From the NCBI RefSeq assembly GCF_019049245.1, contig NZ_JAGMUK010000049.1, positions 105,544 through 169,543 on the forward strand: a stretch of DNA of 64,000 nt, read 5' to 3'. Source of the DNA: Streptomyces sp. AC555_RSS877 (GTDB lineage Bacteria > Actinomycetota > Actinomycetes > Streptomycetales > Streptomycetaceae). This document shows, one piece after another, positions 34,997 to 43,664 of this stretch. The position numbers and the translations under genes are program-made. The stretch's first letter is position 1. The number at the start of each line of letters is the position of its first letter. A model generated the notes under the pieces. That model had not been told where the DNA came from and made no database searches. It saw only the letters and a program-made list of their open reading frames with translations.

Positions 34997-35197
34997 TCGG
35001 GAACGCCCACGGCTTACACCCTGGCCGACGGGCTCAGTGCCTGGCCCGGACGCCGGTCGCTTCCCCTGCAGGGCGGTGCTCCACGCGAAGGGTGCCGCAC
35101 CCGGTTGAGCGGGACTGTCACGTGAACGAAGGCCACCCCACAGAGCCCGACCCCAAGGAAGCGATGACACACCCATCATGACAGGTCGGAGGGTGTT

Positions 35198-36550
35198 TTG
35201 CGTAGGACGGACGGCACAGGCCACCAGGCTTGTTCGGCCCTCTCCGAGACGCCCAGAATCTCCGTCATGAATCACTCGGGGAAAGTCGATCAGGACGACA
35301 TCATGCGGGCGCGCAATGTACTGCTCGCGTCGGGACGCCGCACTGCACGCGAGGAAGTCGACGCCTACCGGGTGCTTGCTCAGGTCAGCCCCGCCTCCTA
35401 CCTGCCCCGCTTGGTCAAGGCCCTGCAGCACCTGAGTTACGACTCGAGCTCCGGCCGGCCGCATCCGGCTTCTCTCGCGTTGTGCGAGGAGGCGGTGGCC
35501 GCGGCGCGGGCCGTCGATCCGGCCGACCCCGCCCGCGCGGATCTCCTGTACGGCGCACTCGACACGTGCCAGAGAGAGCTGTTCACCGTGGGCCGACGCA
35601 CCGAAGGGCTCGCCCTGCGCGCCGAGATGCTCGCCATCGGCCGTGCGCAGGCCGAACTGTCCCGTAACCCCGCGGTCAGGGGGCTGCGTGACTGGGCTGC
35701 CGGTCTCTCCGAGGAAGGCAGACATGCCGAGGCTGCCGACGCCCTGACCGAGTGGGTCGCGGCGGTCCTGCCCGGCGGGCCCGCCGGTGGAGGGCTCGCC
35801 TGGTCACTCCTGGAGTGGATCGGTGCTCTCGATGACGCCGGCCGGTCCGACGAGGCACTCGCCGCGTTCGAGAGCCTCGTCGGCATGATGGGGGCCGAGG
35901 CCGCGGACGACCGCGGCTGGATGACCTGTCACCTCTACTGCCTGATCGGGTACGCCCAGATGCTCGACACGTACGGCCGAGGCGAGAAGGCGGTCGCCGT
36001 ACGGCAAGAGGCACTCGCCTTGCTGACGGAATTGGCCGCCACCGGGGAGCGCACGTCCTGGAGTGATTATGGGGCGTCCTATTGGGCGGTCCTGCTGTCC
36101 CTCTCCGGCGCCGACAGCGAGCGGTCGACGACCGGTGGTCCGCGTCCTCCCTCGGGGGCGACGCCCATGGAGTGGTCCCCTGATGTCAAGCGGCGCTACT
36201 TCGACAGCCGTGTCACTCTGCGGGAAGAGGTGGACACCCTTGCTCCGCGAGCCATCGAAGATCCGGACCAGCACCTGGCCGAACTGGTCCGGCTGCACCG
36301 GGTCCTCACCGTCCGCTCCGCTGTCTACTGGGAGCACCGCACCCATCTGTTCGCGGAGCGAGTGCGCTCCCTGTTCGATGACGGAGTGGGCCTGGCCCGC
36401 CGGCTGTCCCAGCACCGTCCGGCGGACGGAACCCCCACACTGGCCAAGGTCCTGATGGACCGCTCGACCTTCCACACCGCTGCCCGCGAGTTCGGGCCCG
36501 CCCTCGATGACTTCCGCGAAGCTTTGAGCTGCCTGGGGGAGGCCGACTGA
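35198..36550 (+). CDS. Helical repeat (TPR-like) hypothetical protein
   Basis: A 450-residue protein rich in paired helices (SLALCEEAVAAARAVDPAD, HAEAADALTEWVAAVLP, RSDEALAAFESLVGMMG, GEKAVAVRQEALALLTELAA), typical of degenerate TPR arrays. The TTG at 35198 has GGAGGG four bases upstream. The ATG at 35267 (MNHSGKVDQDDIM) lacks one but begins better-conserved-looking sequence, so the start is uncertain. No enzymatic motif. Similar Streptomyces proteins occur singly and are of unknown role, probably in protein interaction. Confidence 0.6.
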   Translation: MRRTDGTGHQACSALSETPRISVMNHSGKVDQDDIMRARNVLLASGRRTAREEVDAYRVLAQVSPASYLPRLVKALQHLSYDSSSGRPHPASLALCEEAVAAARAVDPADPARADLLYGALDTCQRELFTVGRRTEGLALRAEMLAIGRAQAELSRNPAVRGLRDWAAGLSEEGRHAEAADALTEWVAAVLPGGPAGGGLAWSLLEWIGALDDAGRSDEALAAFESLVGMMGAEAADDRGWMTCHLYCLIGYAQMLDTYGRGEKAVAVRQEALALLTELAATGERTSWSDYGASYWAVLLSLSGADSERSTTGGPRPPSGATPMEWSPDVKRRYFDSRVTLREEVDTLAPRAIEDPDQHLAELVRLHRVLTVRSAVYWEHRTHLFAERVRSLFDDGVGLARRLSQHRPADGTPTLAKVLMDRSTFHTAAREFGPALDDFREALSCLGEAD

Positions 36551-36751
36551 CGCGAAACCGGGCGACGTCCGCACCGCTACGCGTGCGCACGAGTCAGCTC
36601 GCGTCAGGTCGAACGCTCCGAACTCGATGGCGGGCGAACGGCTTTGGCTCCGCCGAATACTCGGATGCGGGTGACACCCGCTCACCCTTAGGCTGCCGCC
36701 CGAGGGGCTGACGAGGCGCCCTGTCGACAGCGGTCAGTCAGTGGATCGGAG

Positions 36752-37486
36752 ATGCGCAGGGTAATGACTTGTCAACTGTTCGCGATCTGCTTCGATGCGA
36801 GCGAGCCGCTGGATCTCGCGCGGTTCTGGTCCGGGGTCCTGGGTCGGGAGACGGCCGACGATCCCCATGACGGCGCCATGATCCTGCCGGGTGATGACAC
36901 CGAGTTCCGGATCCGGTTCCTTCCGACTCAGGAGCGGAAGGTCGGCCAGAACCGGATGCACTTCGATCTGACGAGCGCGTCCCTGGAGGACCAGCAGCAG
37001 ACGGTGGCCAGGGCACTGGCACTCGGCGGACGGCACATCGACGTCGGCCAGCTCCCGGAGGAGGATCACGTGGTGCTCGCCGACCCCGACGGCAACGAGT
37101 TCTGTGTCGTCGGGCCGGGCAACAAGTTCCTCGCCGACTGCGGATTCGTCGGAGCGCTGGCCTGCGACGGTTCGCAGGAAGTCGGATACTTCTGGAGCGA
37201 GGCGCTGGGGTGGCCGTTGGTCTGGGACCAGGACCAGGAGACCGCGATCCAGTCGCCGCACGGCGGTCCGAAGATCACGTGGGGTGGTCCACCGGTGGCG
37301 CCCAAGACGGGCAGGAACCGGCTGCGGTTCGACCTCGCTCCCCCTGTCCACGGTGATCGGCAGGCAGAGGTCGACCGTCTTGTCTCCCTGGGGGCGACTC
37401 GCGTCGACACCGGCCAGGGCGAGGGCAGTTGGGTGGAGATGGTCGATCCCGACGGCAACGAGTTCCGTGTGTTGACGCCCCGGTAG
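36752..37486 (+). CDS. Two-domain VOC family protein
   Basis: A 244-residue protein with two VOC repeats: LFAICFDASEPLDLARFWSG with VLADPDGNEFCVVG, and ALACDGSQEVGYFWSEALGW with MVDPDGNEFRVLTP. Both halves end in the DPDGNEF metal-site strand. The starts at 36752 and 36764 are both in frame, and neither has an ideally spaced Shine-Dalgarno. The tandem form resembles glyoxalase-like actinobacterial proteins with unassigned substrates. Confidence 0.85.
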   Translation: MRRVMTCQLFAICFDASEPLDLARFWSGVLGRETADDPHDGAMILPGDDTEFRIRFLPTQERKVGQNRMHFDLTSASLEDQQQTVARALALGGRHIDVGQLPEEDHVVLADPDGNEFCVVGPGNKFLADCGFVGALACDGSQEVGYFWSEALGWPLVWDQDQETAIQSPHGGPKITWGGPPVAPKTGRNRLRFDLAPPVHGDRQAEVDRLVSLGATRVDTGQGEGSWVEMVDPDGNEFRVLTPR

Positions 37487-37608
37487 CCGGCGCGGAGCCG
37501 TTCGTGGCAGCAGCGGGCGGCGGCGAGTCCGCCAGGTGACGGTCCGGAAGGTTCCTCGACCGGCACGGCCCGCGACCGCCCCGTCCGCCGGGCACCGGAC
37601 AGACGCCC

Positions 37609-38691
37609 TCACCGGGTGAGTCCGGCCTCGTCGCAGGCGGGGCGGAGTTTCCGGGTACAGATCTGGTCGATGGTGTACACGCCGTCCTTGACGAGTGTCT
37701 GCTCGATGTTGTCGACCGTCACCGCGGTCGGAGTGAGCAGGACGGACGGGATGTCCCGGGTGGTGGGACTGTCGGTCGCCGTCCTGGCGACGTCGCGGGC
37801 GTCCTCGCCGCGTCCCAGGGCGACCGCCATGGCGGCGGCCGCGGAGGCTTCCGCTTTGAAGGGTTTGTACACCGTCATGTACTGCTCGCCCCTGATGATG
37901 CGCTGCACGGCCGCGAGTTCGGCGTCCTGGCCGGTGACCGGGGGAAGCTCGCGCACATGGGCGCCTTTGAGGGCGGAGATGACGCCCGCCGCCATGGCGT
38001 CGTTGGCGGCCAGGACCCCGCCGATCCCGTCCGGGCCCAGACCCGACACGGCGGCGGACATGTTGGCGTGGGCGTTCGCGGAGCTCCAGCCCAGGGTGTC
38101 GTACGACCTGGCGATCTTCGCGTTGCCCTTGAGGACGGACAGGGCGCCCTGACGATACGACGCGGCGTTGGGGCTGGTGGGATCGCCGTTCATCATGACG
38201 ACGTTCTCGTCCTTCGCTCCGTCACCCATGGCCTCCAGAAGCGCCTCGCCCTGGAGCTTGCCGACCTGCACACCGTCGAAACTGACGTATCCGGAGATCG
38301 GCCCCTCGGCGAGCCGGTCGTAGGCGACGACGGGGATACCCGCCTGCCGCGCCTCCCGGATCGCGGAGCGCAGCGCCCTGGTGTCGGCGGCGTCGAGGAT
38401 CAGGACCCGGACCCCCTTGGTGATCATGGAGGTCATCTGTTGCAGCTGTGTCGTCGCGTCGTTCTCGGCGTTGGCGTACTCCATCGTGCAGCGGGGGCAG
38501 AGCTTCTTCAGCTGCTGCTCGATGAAGGGCTTGTCGGAGTGCTCCCAGCGCGGGACCGTCCGGCTCGGCAGCAGCAGGCCGACAGTGAAGCCGTCCGCGC
38601 CCGCCTCGTCGTCGCCTCCGCAGGCGGCCAGAGGGATCGTCATGAGGCCGGCGACGAGCGCCGCGACGACATACCGGGTACGTGTCCTCAC
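37609..38691 (-). CDS. Orphan sugar-binding lipoprotein (XylF-like), coupled to a PP2C phosphatase
   Basis: A 360-residue periplasmic-binding protein. GTG 38691 overlaps the TGA of the upstream phosphatase gene (GTGA), so translation is coupled. The lipobox IPLAAC puts the acylated Cys at 24. The sugar-binding fold (FTVGLLLPSRTVPRW, TKGVRVLILDAAD, GIPVVAYDRLAEGPISGYVS, PPVTGQDAELAAVQRI, YMTVYKPFKAEA) is of the XylF/ribose type. No ATPase or permease belongs to this transcription unit. A close paralogue with a full transporter lies at 41756. I infer a sensor role, presenting sugar state to the signalling protein it is coupled with. Confidence 0.85.
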   Translation of the reverse strand: MRTRTRYVVAALVAGLMTIPLAACGGDDEAGADGFTVGLLLPSRTVPRWEHSDKPFIEQQLKKLCPRCTMEYANAENDATTQLQQMTSMITKGVRVLILDAADTRALRSAIREARQAGIPVVAYDRLAEGPISGYVSFDGVQVGKLQGEALLEAMGDGAKDENVVMMNGDPTSPNAASYRQGALSVLKGNAKIARSYDTLGWSSANAHANMSAAVSGLGPDGIGGVLAANDAMAAGVISALKGAHVRELPPVTGQDAELAAVQRIIRGEQYMTVYKPFKAEASAAAAMAVALGRGEDARDVARTATDSPTTRDIPSVLLTPTAVTVDNIEQTLVKDGVYTIDQICTRKLRPACDEAGLTR

Positions 38692-41237
38692 GGCGTGACT
38701 CCTCGTCCTGCCCGGGACTCCGGGTCCGCGGGAGCGGGCTCGCTGCTCTGCACGGTGATCTCGCTCCATACCTGCTTGCCGCCGGCGACGGGCATCGAGC
38801 CGAAGGAGTCCGACATCGCCTCGACCAGAAGCAGACCCCGGCCGCCGGTCGACTCCCAGTCCACGATCACCGGCTTGGCGGGTGCTCGCGGCGAGGAGTC
38901 GCTCACGCTGACGCGCACCCGGTCACCGCGCAGCGTCAGGTCCACGCGGACCGGGCCCTGGGTGTGCACCAGCGCGTTGGTGACCAGTTCGGACACGACG
39001 AGGAGCACCGCGTCGGCCGCTTCCTCGGTCTTCCAGCGGCGCAGGGTGCGGGCGGTGAAACGGCGGGCGTGCATGACGGCGTCGGGCAGCCGCCACACCA
39101 CCCAGTCGGCCCGGATCGGCCGGGTCTTCAGGCCGTCGTAGCGCAGCAGCAACAGCGCCACGTCGTCCTCACGGCGGCCGGCGTCGCCGAGCAGTTCGTC
39201 GGCCATGCGCCCCGGGTCGGCCGGGTCGGCCGCGGCGAGTGCGGTGCGCGTGCGCCGCATACCCTCGTCCAGGGGCAGGTCGGATGCCTCGACCAGGCCG
39301 TCGGTGACCAGGGCGAGCACCGTGCCGGGCTCCAGCGCGACCGCGGTCATGGGGAACTCGGCCTCGGCGAGGATGCCGAGCGGGAGACCGCCCTCGACCT
39401 GCACCTCCTCGGTACGTCCGTCAGGGTGGCGTACCAGCGGTGAGAGGTGGCCGGCCCGGACGAACAGGGTGTTGCCCTCCTCCAGGTCCAGTTCGACGTA
39501 GCAACAGGTGGCGAACAGGTCGGTCTCCATACCGACCAGGAGGCGGTTGGCGTGGGAGACGACCACGTCGGGCGGATGGCCCTCCACCGCGTACGCCCGG
39601 ACCGCGGTACGCATCTGGCCCATGATCGTGGCGGCTCCGGCGCTGTGTCCCTGCACGTCACCGATGACCAGCGCGACCCGCTCCTCGGACAGGGCGATGA
39701 CGTCGTACCAGTCGCCGCCCACCTGCAACCCCCGCATGGCGGGCAGATAGCGTGCGACGGCCGTGCACCCGGGCAGTTCCGGAAGGCGTCGGGGCAGCAG
39801 ACTGCGCTGGAGCATCGTCGCGAGTTCCTGCTCCGCGTCGTGCGCGTGCGCACGCTTGAGGGCTTGTCCGACCAGCGCGGCGGTGGCGGTCAGCAGGGTG
39901 CGTTCCTCGGGGACGAACTCGTGCGGCTGGTCCCAGCCGACCAGACACACGCCGGCGACCCGGCCCTTGGCGGGGAGCGGCAGCACGGCCAGACCTCCGC
40001 TGCCGATGCCGGCCAGTCCGGATTCGAGGGCCGATCCGGCGGGCCACAGGTCCATGCGTCCGTCCCGCAGGGCCAGCTGCAGGGTGGGCAGAGCGCTGAC
40101 CGGCGCGTCGGGCCATTCCGAACGCCACTGGGAACGCCATATCTCCGGCCAGGAGGTGGGCTGCGGCGGATCCAGCACGGTGACCATGAGCCGGTCGTCC
40201 TGCAGTTCGGCGAGGGCGACCCGGTCGGCGCCCAGCGGCTCGCGCAGCGCGGTGACGGCGACGCGGCCGACGTCACGGACCGTCGCGGCGGCATCGAGCG
40301 CGGCGGTCAGCCACTGGATGCGGGAAACGTCATCGGCGCTCCGGCTCAGGACCGAGGTCGCCGTCACCACGCCCAGCACCTGCTCCGGCCGGACCTCGGT
40401 GCCCGTCGCCACCCGGCAGCTCAGACTCAGCCAGCGCATCTCGCCGGTGGGGCGCCGGACACGGAACTCCAACTCCCGCCGTCCGTACGCCTGGCCTCGC
40501 GGTTCCAGGACCGACATCAGCGCGTGCATGTCCTCGGGGAAGGCGTGCGCGAGCAGGGTGTCGGCCTTGCCGTCGAAGTCGTCCGGCGTGATGCCGACCA
40601 GTTCGAGCAGCGTCTCGTCCGCCTCGATCAGCCCGGTGTCCGGCACCAGGACGAAGGAGCCCACGCGCAGCCTCCGCAGCGCGGGATACAGTACCGCCGA
40701 GGGATCGGGCCGACCGGTCCCGGCCTGCAGCATGTCGGCGATCACCTCGGCATAGCGCTCCAGGAAGCGCCGTTGCTCGGCCGCGAAGCCGTCCACGGAC
40801 CCGCCCATCACGACGAGGCAGCCCAGCCGACGGCCTGCCGGCGCGAGAGGCAGCGCGCCGAGAGCCATCTCCGCCCGCGGCGGCGTCGGCGCGTTCTCGA
40901 AGTAGGAGGTGAGCACGGCGGGAGTGAGCCACACAGGCCGGTCGGTGTGGAAGGCGTGGGCCGCGGGCGAGCCACCTGACAGTGGCAGGCGCTCCGGCAC
41001 CCCCTCCGGCACTCCGTACCGGGGAGCGGCGCGTCCGGCTGTCTCGGACAACCGCAGCTCTTCGCTTCCGGCATCGGGCACGTAGACCGCTGCCAGCTCC
41101 ACGCCGGCGAATGTCAGGGCCCGAGCGCTCACGGCCGCTTCCGGCATCGCAGGCTGAGGAGAACCCGTGCCTGCCGTGCCGGCCTCGGCTGCCCGCAGCT
41201 CGGTGACTCCGGCCCGGGTCCGGCCGTCATGCGGCAT
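38688..41237 (-). CDS. Multidomain SpoIIE-type PP2C phosphatase with GAF, PAS and HATPase
   Basis: About 849 residues from ATG 41237 (GGAGG lies upstream at long spacing; 41258 and 41300 are alternatives). In order: a GAF-like sensor (VYVPDAGSEELRLSETAG), a PAS domain (DTGLIEADETLLELVGITPD, REL EFRVRRPTGEMRW), a second GAF (GLAVLPLPAKGRVAGVCLVG), a SpoIIE/RsbU PP2C domain (GGDWYDVIALSEERVALVIG, DVQGHSAGAATIMGQ, TDGLVEASD, REDDVALLLLR) and a C-terminal RsbW-like ATPase (LLVVSELVTNALVH, GGRGLLLVEAMSD). The PP2C metal aspartates are present. Such proteins dephosphorylate STAS anti-sigma antagonists. The downstream lipoprotein overlaps by 4 bp. Confidence 0.9.
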   Translation of the reverse strand: MPHDGRTRAGVTELRAAEAGTAGTGSPQPAMPEAAVSARALTFAGVELAAVYVPDAGSEELRLSETAGRAAPRYGVPEGVPERLPLSGGSPAAHAFHTDRPVWLTPAVLTSYFENAPTPPRAEMALGALPLAPAGRRLGCLVVMGGSVDGFAAEQRRFLERYAEVIADMLQAGTGRPDPSAVLYPALRRLRVGSFVLVPDTGLIEADETLLELVGITPDDFDGKADTLLAHAFPEDMHALMSVLEPRGQAYGRRELEFRVRRPTGEMRWLSLSCRVATGTEVRPEQVLGVVTATSVLSRSADDVSRIQWLTAALDAAATVRDVGRVAVTALREPLGADRVALAELQDDRLMVTVLDPPQPTSWPEIWRSQWRSEWPDAPVSALPTLQLALRDGRMDLWPAGSALESGLAGIGSGGLAVLPLPAKGRVAGVCLVGWDQPHEFVPEERTLLTATAALVGQALKRAHAHDAEQELATMLQRSLLPRRLPELPGCTAVARYLPAMRGLQVGGDWYDVIALSEERVALVIGDVQGHSAGAATIMGQMRTAVRAYAVEGHPPDVVVSHANRLLVGMETDLFATCCYVELDLEEGNTLFVRAGHLSPLVRHPDGRTEEVQVEGGLPLGILAEAEFPMTAVALEPGTVLALVTDGLVEASDLPLDEGMRRTRTALAAADPADPGRMADELLGDAGRREDDVALLLLRYDGLKTRPIRADWVVWRLPDAVMHARRFTARTLRRWKTEEAADAVLLVVSELVTNALVHTQGPVRVDLTLRGDRVRVSVSDSSPRAPAKPVIVDWESTGGRGLLLVEAMSDSFGSMPVAGGKQVWSEITVQSSEPAPADPESRAGRGVTP

Positions 41238-41755
41238 GTCCGCAACGTACCTCCCGCCCATGGCGCAGGTGCCGACGCGCTGGGAGACCCACGCACTCAC
41301 CTACAGAGTCTCATATGCGAACGAAACGGACAGATCTCCTTCCGTGGTGACCGGCCGCGGACCGCCGGTCCGTTCGCAGATCACCGCCCCCGGTGCCAGA
41401 CTGACGACGTGGTCGTCTTGCTCCTGCCACGCGGTGCGGTTCATCCCGGCTTTCGGCTTCGGCATCACGGCAGCCCGCCGACTGCCGATGCCGGGACCGT
41501 CGGGCGGAGGTTCCAGCGTGCCGGTGGGACCCGCCGCGCGCCGCTCAGGGTCCCGGCCTCGCGTGAGGGTTCCGGCCGCTTTTCGCCCGGCTCCCCTGCC
41601 GACGTGGCGAACCGACTCGATGCACCGAGTGCCGTCGTACCGCGTCACGCACGGCCGGTACGGTCCCGGCCTCGCGCGGGCCGACGGGGCGCAGCCGTTG
41701 GACCTCACGCCCGGCGGAGGCCGGTCACGGGCAGCCGAAGAAGGAGGCCCCCCGC
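41238..41755. other. Divergent promoter region between signalling and transport units
   Basis: About 520 bp without a recognisable gene. CGGACCGCCGGTCCG (41358-41372) is a 6-3-6 inverted repeat that could be an operator. A relatively AT-rich patch around 41310-41335 (TCATATGCGAACGAAACGG) could hold promoters. Neither is proved by sequence alone. Confidence 0.35.
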
Positions 41756-42844
41756 ATGAAGGCCTGCACACGGGAGGCGGCCCTCGCCATGACCGCCGTC
41801 TCCACCGCCGTCGCCCTCGCGGCCTGCGGATCCGACGCCGGGAACGACGGCGGCGGGGAGGACGCACCGAGGATCGGCCTGCTCCTGCCGGACGCCACGA
41901 CGGCCCGTTGGGAGGGGCAGGACAGACCCCTGCTCGAAAGGAAGATCGCCGAGTTGTGCGCCGAATGCGCGGTCGAGCACACCAACGCCAAGGGCGATGT
42001 GGCCATCCAGCAGGAACAGATGGACTCGATGATCACCAAGGGTGTCGATGCCATCGTGCTCGTGGCCGTCGACGCCAGATCACTCGGCGCCACGGTCAGG
42101 AGGGCCGACGAGGCGGACATCCCGGTCATCGCCTACGACCGTCTCGCCGAGGGCCCGATCGCCGGCTATGTCTCCTTCGACGGCGAGGAAGTCGGCAAGC
42201 TCCAGGGCAGGTCGCTCCTCAAGGCCATGGGTGCCACGGTGAGGGGCGGCCAGATCGTCATGATGAACGGCGATCCCAGTGACCCCAACGCGGTGTCGTT
42301 CAAGAAGGGCGCGCTGTCCGTGCTCGAGGGGAGAGTGAGGATCGGCAAGGCGTACGACACGCTCCAGTGGCGGACCGAGACGGCGAACATGAACATGTCC
42401 GGTTCCATCTCCGCCCTCGGCGTCGGCAACATCAACGGGGTCTATGCCGCCAACGACGGGCTCGCCGCCGGCAGCATCGCCGCTCTCAAGGCGAACAAGG
42501 TCGATCCGCTGCCCCCCGTCACCGGGCAGGACGCCGAACTCGCGGCCGTCCGGCGCATCGTGGACGGCGATCAGTACATGACCGTCTACAAGCCCTTCGG
42601 CCCCGAGGCGTCCGCCGGAGCCGCGTTGGCCGTGGCCGCGGCCCGTGGTGAAAGCGTCGACCGGGTCGCCACGGACAAGGTGAGGACCAGGAACGGCGAG
42701 GAGGTTCCGGCCGTCATGCTCGCCCCCGTGGCCGTGACGGTCGGCAACATCAAGGACACCTTGGTGAAGGACGGCGTGTACACGGTCCAGGAGATCTGTA
42801 CGCCCCGGCTGGGTGCCGCCTGCAATGAGGCCGGCCTGACCTGA
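41756..42844 (+). CDS. Sugar ABC transporter substrate-binding lipoprotein (XylF-like)
   Basis: A 362-residue binding protein. GAAGGAGG precedes ATG 41756. The lipobox VALAAC gives Cys24. The fold matches the paralogue at 37609-38691 closely (PVIAYDRLAEGPIAGYVSFD, VGKLQGRSLLKAMG, PPVTGQDAELAAVRRI, YMTVYKPFGPEASAG, LVKDGVYTVQEIC). It heads an operon with an ATPase and a permease, so it is the uptake version. The family binds xylose, ribose or related monosaccharides; which one is not readable from sequence. Confidence 0.9.
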   Translation: MKACTREAALAMTAVSTAVALAACGSDAGNDGGGEDAPRIGLLLPDATTARWEGQDRPLLERKIAELCAECAVEHTNAKGDVAIQQEQMDSMITKGVDAIVLVAVDARSLGATVRRADEADIPVIAYDRLAEGPIAGYVSFDGEEVGKLQGRSLLKAMGATVRGGQIVMMNGDPSDPNAVSFKKGALSVLEGRVRIGKAYDTLQWRTETANMNMSGSISALGVGNINGVYAANDGLAAGSIAALKANKVDPLPPVTGQDAELAAVRRIVDGDQYMTVYKPFGPEASAGAALAVAAARGESVDRVATDKVRTRNGEEVPAVMLAPVAVTVGNIKDTLVKDGVYTVQEICTPRLGAACNEAGLT

Positions 42845-42890
42845 CAGGCCGGTTCCTCACCAGGCCCGGTCCGGGAAGGAGATGTTCTCC

Positions 42891-43664
42891 GTGCCGCATC
42901 CCCCCTTGCTGGCGCTGCACGGCGTGTGCAAGCGCTTCGGTGTCGTCGAGGTCCTCTCGGACATCGAGCTGGAGATCCGCGCCGGGGAGGTCGTGGCCCT
43001 GCTGGGCGACAACGGGGCCGGCAAGTCCACCCTGGTCAAAGCGATCTCCGGGGTGTCGCCCGCGGACCGGGGCGTCATCGAGTGGGAGGGCCGGACGGTC
43101 CACATCAAGCGCCCCCACGACGCCCGGGACCTCGGTATCGCCACCGTCTACCAGGACCTCGCACTGTGCGGAAACCTCGACGTCGTCGGCAATGTGTACC
43201 TCGGGCGGGAGATCCGCCGGTTCGGCTTCCTCGACGAAGTGGAGATGGAGCGCCGCACCCGACACCTGTTGGAGGGCCTGACCAGGGGCATCCCCGATCT
43301 GCGTGCCCCCGTGGTCTCGCTGTCCAGCGGTCAGCGGCAGACGGTCGCCATCGCCCGCTCGCTCCTGGGCGACCCGCGGCTGCTCCTCCTGGACGAACCG
43401 ACCGCCGCGCTGGGATTCGACCAGACGACCGAGGTTCTGGATCTCGTCGACCAGTTCCGTGACCGCGGTCTGGGAGTGCTGCTCATCAGCCACAACATGG
43501 GGGACGTCAAAGCGCTCGCGGACCGGGCCGCCGTCCTGCGGCTCGGTCGCAACAACGGCTTCTTCAACGTGAACACCGCTTCTCAGGAACAGATCATCTC
43601 CTCCGTCACCGGCGCCACGGAGAACGTGCCCCGCCGGATGACCCACCGGGAGGCGGGATGGTGA
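42891..43664 (+). CDS. Sugar ABC transporter ATPase, single domain
   Basis: A 257-residue ATPase. AAGGAG is nine bases before GTG 42891, a better spacing than to ATG 42882. Walker A GDNGAGKS is at 39-46, the signature region is SLSSGQRQTVAIARSL, Walker B is LLLLDEPTAALG and the H-loop is LISHNMGD. Monosaccharide importers of this class usually have a duplicated ATPase of about 500 residues; this one has a single domain and presumably works as a homodimer. It overlaps the permease gene start by 7 bp. Confidence 0.9.
   Translation: MPHPPLLALHGVCKRFGVVEVLSDIELEIRAGEVVALLGDNGAGKSTLVKAISGVSPADRGVIEWEGRTVHIKRPHDARDLGIATVYQDLALCGNLDVVGNVYLGREIRRFGFLDEVEMERRTRHLLEGLTRGIPDLRAPVVSLSSGQRQTVAIARSLLGDPRLLLLDEPTAALGFDQTTEVLDLVDQFRDRGLGVLLISHNMGDVKALADRAAVLRLGRNNGFFNVNTASQEQIISSVTGATENVPRRMTHREAGW

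Larger units (their letters stand above)
34653..35197. other. Intergenic region holding terminator and MITE-like element
   Basis: Outside the hairpin (34711-34747) and the element (34771-34996) I see only unique non-coding sequence, ending in the GGAGGG Shine-Dalgarno of the next gene. Confidence 0.5.

Noticed and set aside
38688..41237. Calling the phosphatase a membrane sensor kinase
   Set aside because: No transmembrane segment or histidine-kinase DHp helix is visible; the ATPase is the short RsbW type and the PP2C motifs are intact.
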